Shown here: piece after piece, positions 26,795 through 28,435 of the stretch
Numbering within the stretch: the first letter of the stretch is position 1
Layout: each line of letters begins with the position of its first letter
DNA from: a virus
Strand: one strand, 5' to 3'
Length of the DNA stretch: 28,435 nucleotides
IMG/VR virus record: IMGVR_UViG_3300001589_000027
Coordinates: 1 to 28,435 of that record
Notes under the pieces: generated by a model
Databases searched by the model: none
The model's input: the letters and a program-made list of their open reading frames with translations, nothing else
Told to the model about the DNA's origin: nothing
Program-made: the position numbers and the translations under genes

Positions 26795-28435
26795 TTATTT
26801 ATTTGAATAGTCAATACTTGACGAACCTGTTACAGCTCTATTCTTTGTTATAGTCTCTTGGTTCTTACCTGCAAATTGCTTTGCTGCTCTCTTAAGTTCC
26901 TCTGTTGTAAATTTACCATCACGAGCCCTTGCTATAATTTTACCGTTTGACGTTATTACTTCGGGGTCATTAAAATATGAATCTGAATTCGTATCTATAC
27001 TTACACCTAAACCTTGTTCTGTAAGAAGATTTTTTACATCCTCCACAGTCGTTGCAGCTTCTAATTCTGTGTAGTAGCTTTTTAAATTTTTAGAAGCGGT
27101 AGTTCCTGTAGGAATAAGTTCTGCTTTTGTATTTGAAAAAGCTTGAGCACCTTCGTCCGTGAAGTAGGACAATGTTTTCGTATAGTTAGGGGTACGTTTT
27201 TTTATTTTTTCCAAATCATTAATTCCGTGTACAATGTTACCAAGCAAAGCGTGGTTCTCTAAAGTCATATTATTTACGTCATAAGGAATAGACTGCTTGG
27301 TTCCATCTTTAACATAGTAAACTTTATTATCTGTTCCCACCCTTGAGAAATCTATGCTTGTCAAATTGTTCTCTTTAGCAATATCACTATTTATAAGTGC
27401 GTTAATTTTTGCGTCTCTATCTTGAGCGTTTTTGGCGGTCATTATTCCGTTCCAAGCATCAAGCGCAGTGTAGTTGTTTTTGAGGGCTTGGTTATCATCA
27501 TATATTTTTCCTCGTAATGGGTCGTAACTTTTCATACCTGCTGTCTTAGCCTCATTGCTTGTTGATATCTTGCTACGTAGCTGTGTCTTTAAATAGTCAT
27601 AAGCCATTTTCTCTTGCTCCTCTGTAGGTTGCGCCTCAAGACCCGTAGGTGTCATCTTGTAGAATATAACAGATTGGTCTCCTTTTGCGTGTGCCGCTTT
27701 AGCCTTCTCCTCATCAAACTCTTCAGTAAAAGTTCCGGTTAAATTCTCTGTGAGTATTGATGTTACATTAAAAGGATTAACCAACATCTCCTCAATAAGA
27801 AGCTTCTCTGCCCCCGAATAAGAGTTAGCCGCCATAGTCTCATCAAATTCTATTTTAGATATTTCTTTATCAGCTAATTGTTTCTGAAGTTTTGCCAATT
27901 CAGCTTTGGTTAAATACATTCCTTCTTTTTTGTCAGACATAGCGAAAATTGTATTGGCATCTCCTCCTCTTTTAGCTAAATCAAGCATCTGTGTCTTTAC
28001 CTCTCCAAGACCATCGGCTGCGTTGGCTGTTGCTGTAGCAACATCAAAGTAATCATACTTAGCCTTAATTCTATTTCTAAGCTCACCAACCGTAGCAACG
28101 TCATTAGGGCTATCGCTAAGGACCCTAACCTCTTTTCCATCAATGGTCTTGGTAATGTACTTACCTAAGCTAACCACCCCTGTGTTTGGATTAATGACAG
28201 CATCTACATTTGAAAGGTTACTGAGCCCTTCTATCTGAGCCATTAAAGCAGACTCTAATTGCTGACTTCTATTAGCAGGGTCTACGTTATCTATCCTTGA
28301 CAACTTATCTTGATACTCAGCCTCGTACTCCTTAGCTAAGTCAAACATCTGAGTTGTTCCGTCGTTGAGGTTCTGTCTTAGGACCGCATAGTCATTTGGC
28401 TTTAGTATACCCGACTTTAATAACCTGTCTTGAAT
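26795..28435 (-). CDS. Virion-associated-type protein, 5' end outside window
   Basis: The frame is open to the window edge; 29 sense codons precede the ATG at 28348, so the gene likely starts beyond 28435 and 546 residues are visible. No family is recognised with certainty. The protein is soluble, mostly helical and charged, with Asp/Asn-rich turns and no membrane span, and has a helical C-terminal end (T-T-E-E-L-K-R-A-A-K-Q-F-A-G). It resembles in composition the internal or neck/tail structural proteins often found before giant polyvalent genes in Bacteroidetes phages. Its stop lies 6 nt before the giant gene's ATG, so the two form one operon read leftwards. Confidence 0.7.
   Translation of the reverse strand: MQDRLLKSGILKPNDYAVLRQNLNDGTTQMFDLAKEYEAEYQDKLSRIDNVDPANRSQQLESALMAQIEGLSNLSNVDAVINPNTGVVSLGKYITKTIDGKEVRVLSDSPNDVATVGELRNRIKAKYDYFDVATATANAADGLGEVKTQMLDLAKRGGDANTIFAMSDKKEGMYLTKAELAKLQKQLADKEISKIEFDETMAANSYSGAEKLLIEEMLVNPFNVTSILTENLTGTFTEEFDEEKAKAAHAKGDQSVIFYKMTPTGLEAQPTEEQEKMAYDYLKTQLRSKISTSNEAKTAGMKSYDPLRGKIYDDNQALKNNYTALDAWNGIMTAKNAQDRDAKINALINSDIAKENNLTSIDFSRVGTDNKVYYVKDGTKQSIPYDVNNMTLENHALLGNIVHGINDLEKIKKRTPNYTKTLSYFTDEGAQAFSNTKAELIPTGTTASKNLKSYYTELEAATTVEDVKNLLTEQGLGVSIDTNSDSYFNDPEVITSNGKIIARARDGKFTTEELKRAAKQFAGKNQETITKNRAVTGSSSIDYSNK

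Noticed and set aside
1-28435. tRNA genes or a CRISPR array
   Set aside because: No cloverleaf with a T-arm consensus and no regularly spaced direct repeats were seen; the repeated hairpins are irregularly spaced.

Overview
The window looks like part of a double-stranded DNA phage (or prophage) genome whose host is a member of the Bacteroidetes, probably a flavobacterium. The evidence is a VirE_N/BT4734-type primase-helicase, a Sak3-like annealing protein beside a RecE-like exonuclease, tightly packed and overlapping small genes, A-rich start regions with little Shine-Dalgarno signal, and promoter candidates of the Bacteroidetes TTG/TAnnTTTG type. A giant virion-type protein fills the right third. 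No tRNA, rRNA, CRISPR array or insertion sequence was seen.

Layout. Bases 1-7158 (+) hold an accessory/early region of mostly small unknown genes. It includes a predicted amidoligase (686-1696) and a glutamine-amidotransferase/gamma-glutamylcyclotransferase/zinc-ribbon fusion (4543-5652), which may act in one pathway. Bases 7248-10336 (+) hold a DUF3846-like gene, a small DnaA-domain-IV-like protein, the annealing protein, the exonuclease and a protein with an SSB-like acidic tail, closed by a good intrinsic terminator at 10363-10389. Bases 10559-17044 (+) hold replication functions: primase-helicase, SF2 helicase, VRR-NUC nuclease, a second DnaA-domain-IV-like protein, an HNH protein and an ExK-type nuclease candidate. 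Transcription converges at 17045-17101. From there to the right edge the minus strand carries a 51-aa basic protein, a 3176-aa polyvalent/ejection-type protein with an HEFGH zinc-protease motif, and the 3' part of another virion-type protein.

Main observation. Five intergenic spacers in the accessory region each contain a complete type III hammerhead ribozyme motif (618-665, 1726-1778, 2275-2323, 3067-3115, 5711-5761). Each has the CUGANGA and GAAA core strands, a GUC or UC/GUA cleavage site, and covarying stems. Each is abutted on its 5' side by a 9-bp hairpin and lies 18-29 nt before a start codon. I infer a self-processing polycistronic transcript: every cut would give the upstream message a hairpin-capped 3' end and the downstream message a new structured 5' leader.

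The hairpin core GTGTCG-N4-CGACAC (or a close variant) is also scattered elsewhere. It occurs at gene ends, once as a T-tailed terminator, and three times inside coding regions, always in the same frame and encoding V-S-x-x-T-P in linker segments.

All functional calls rest on motifs read by eye; no database search was possible.
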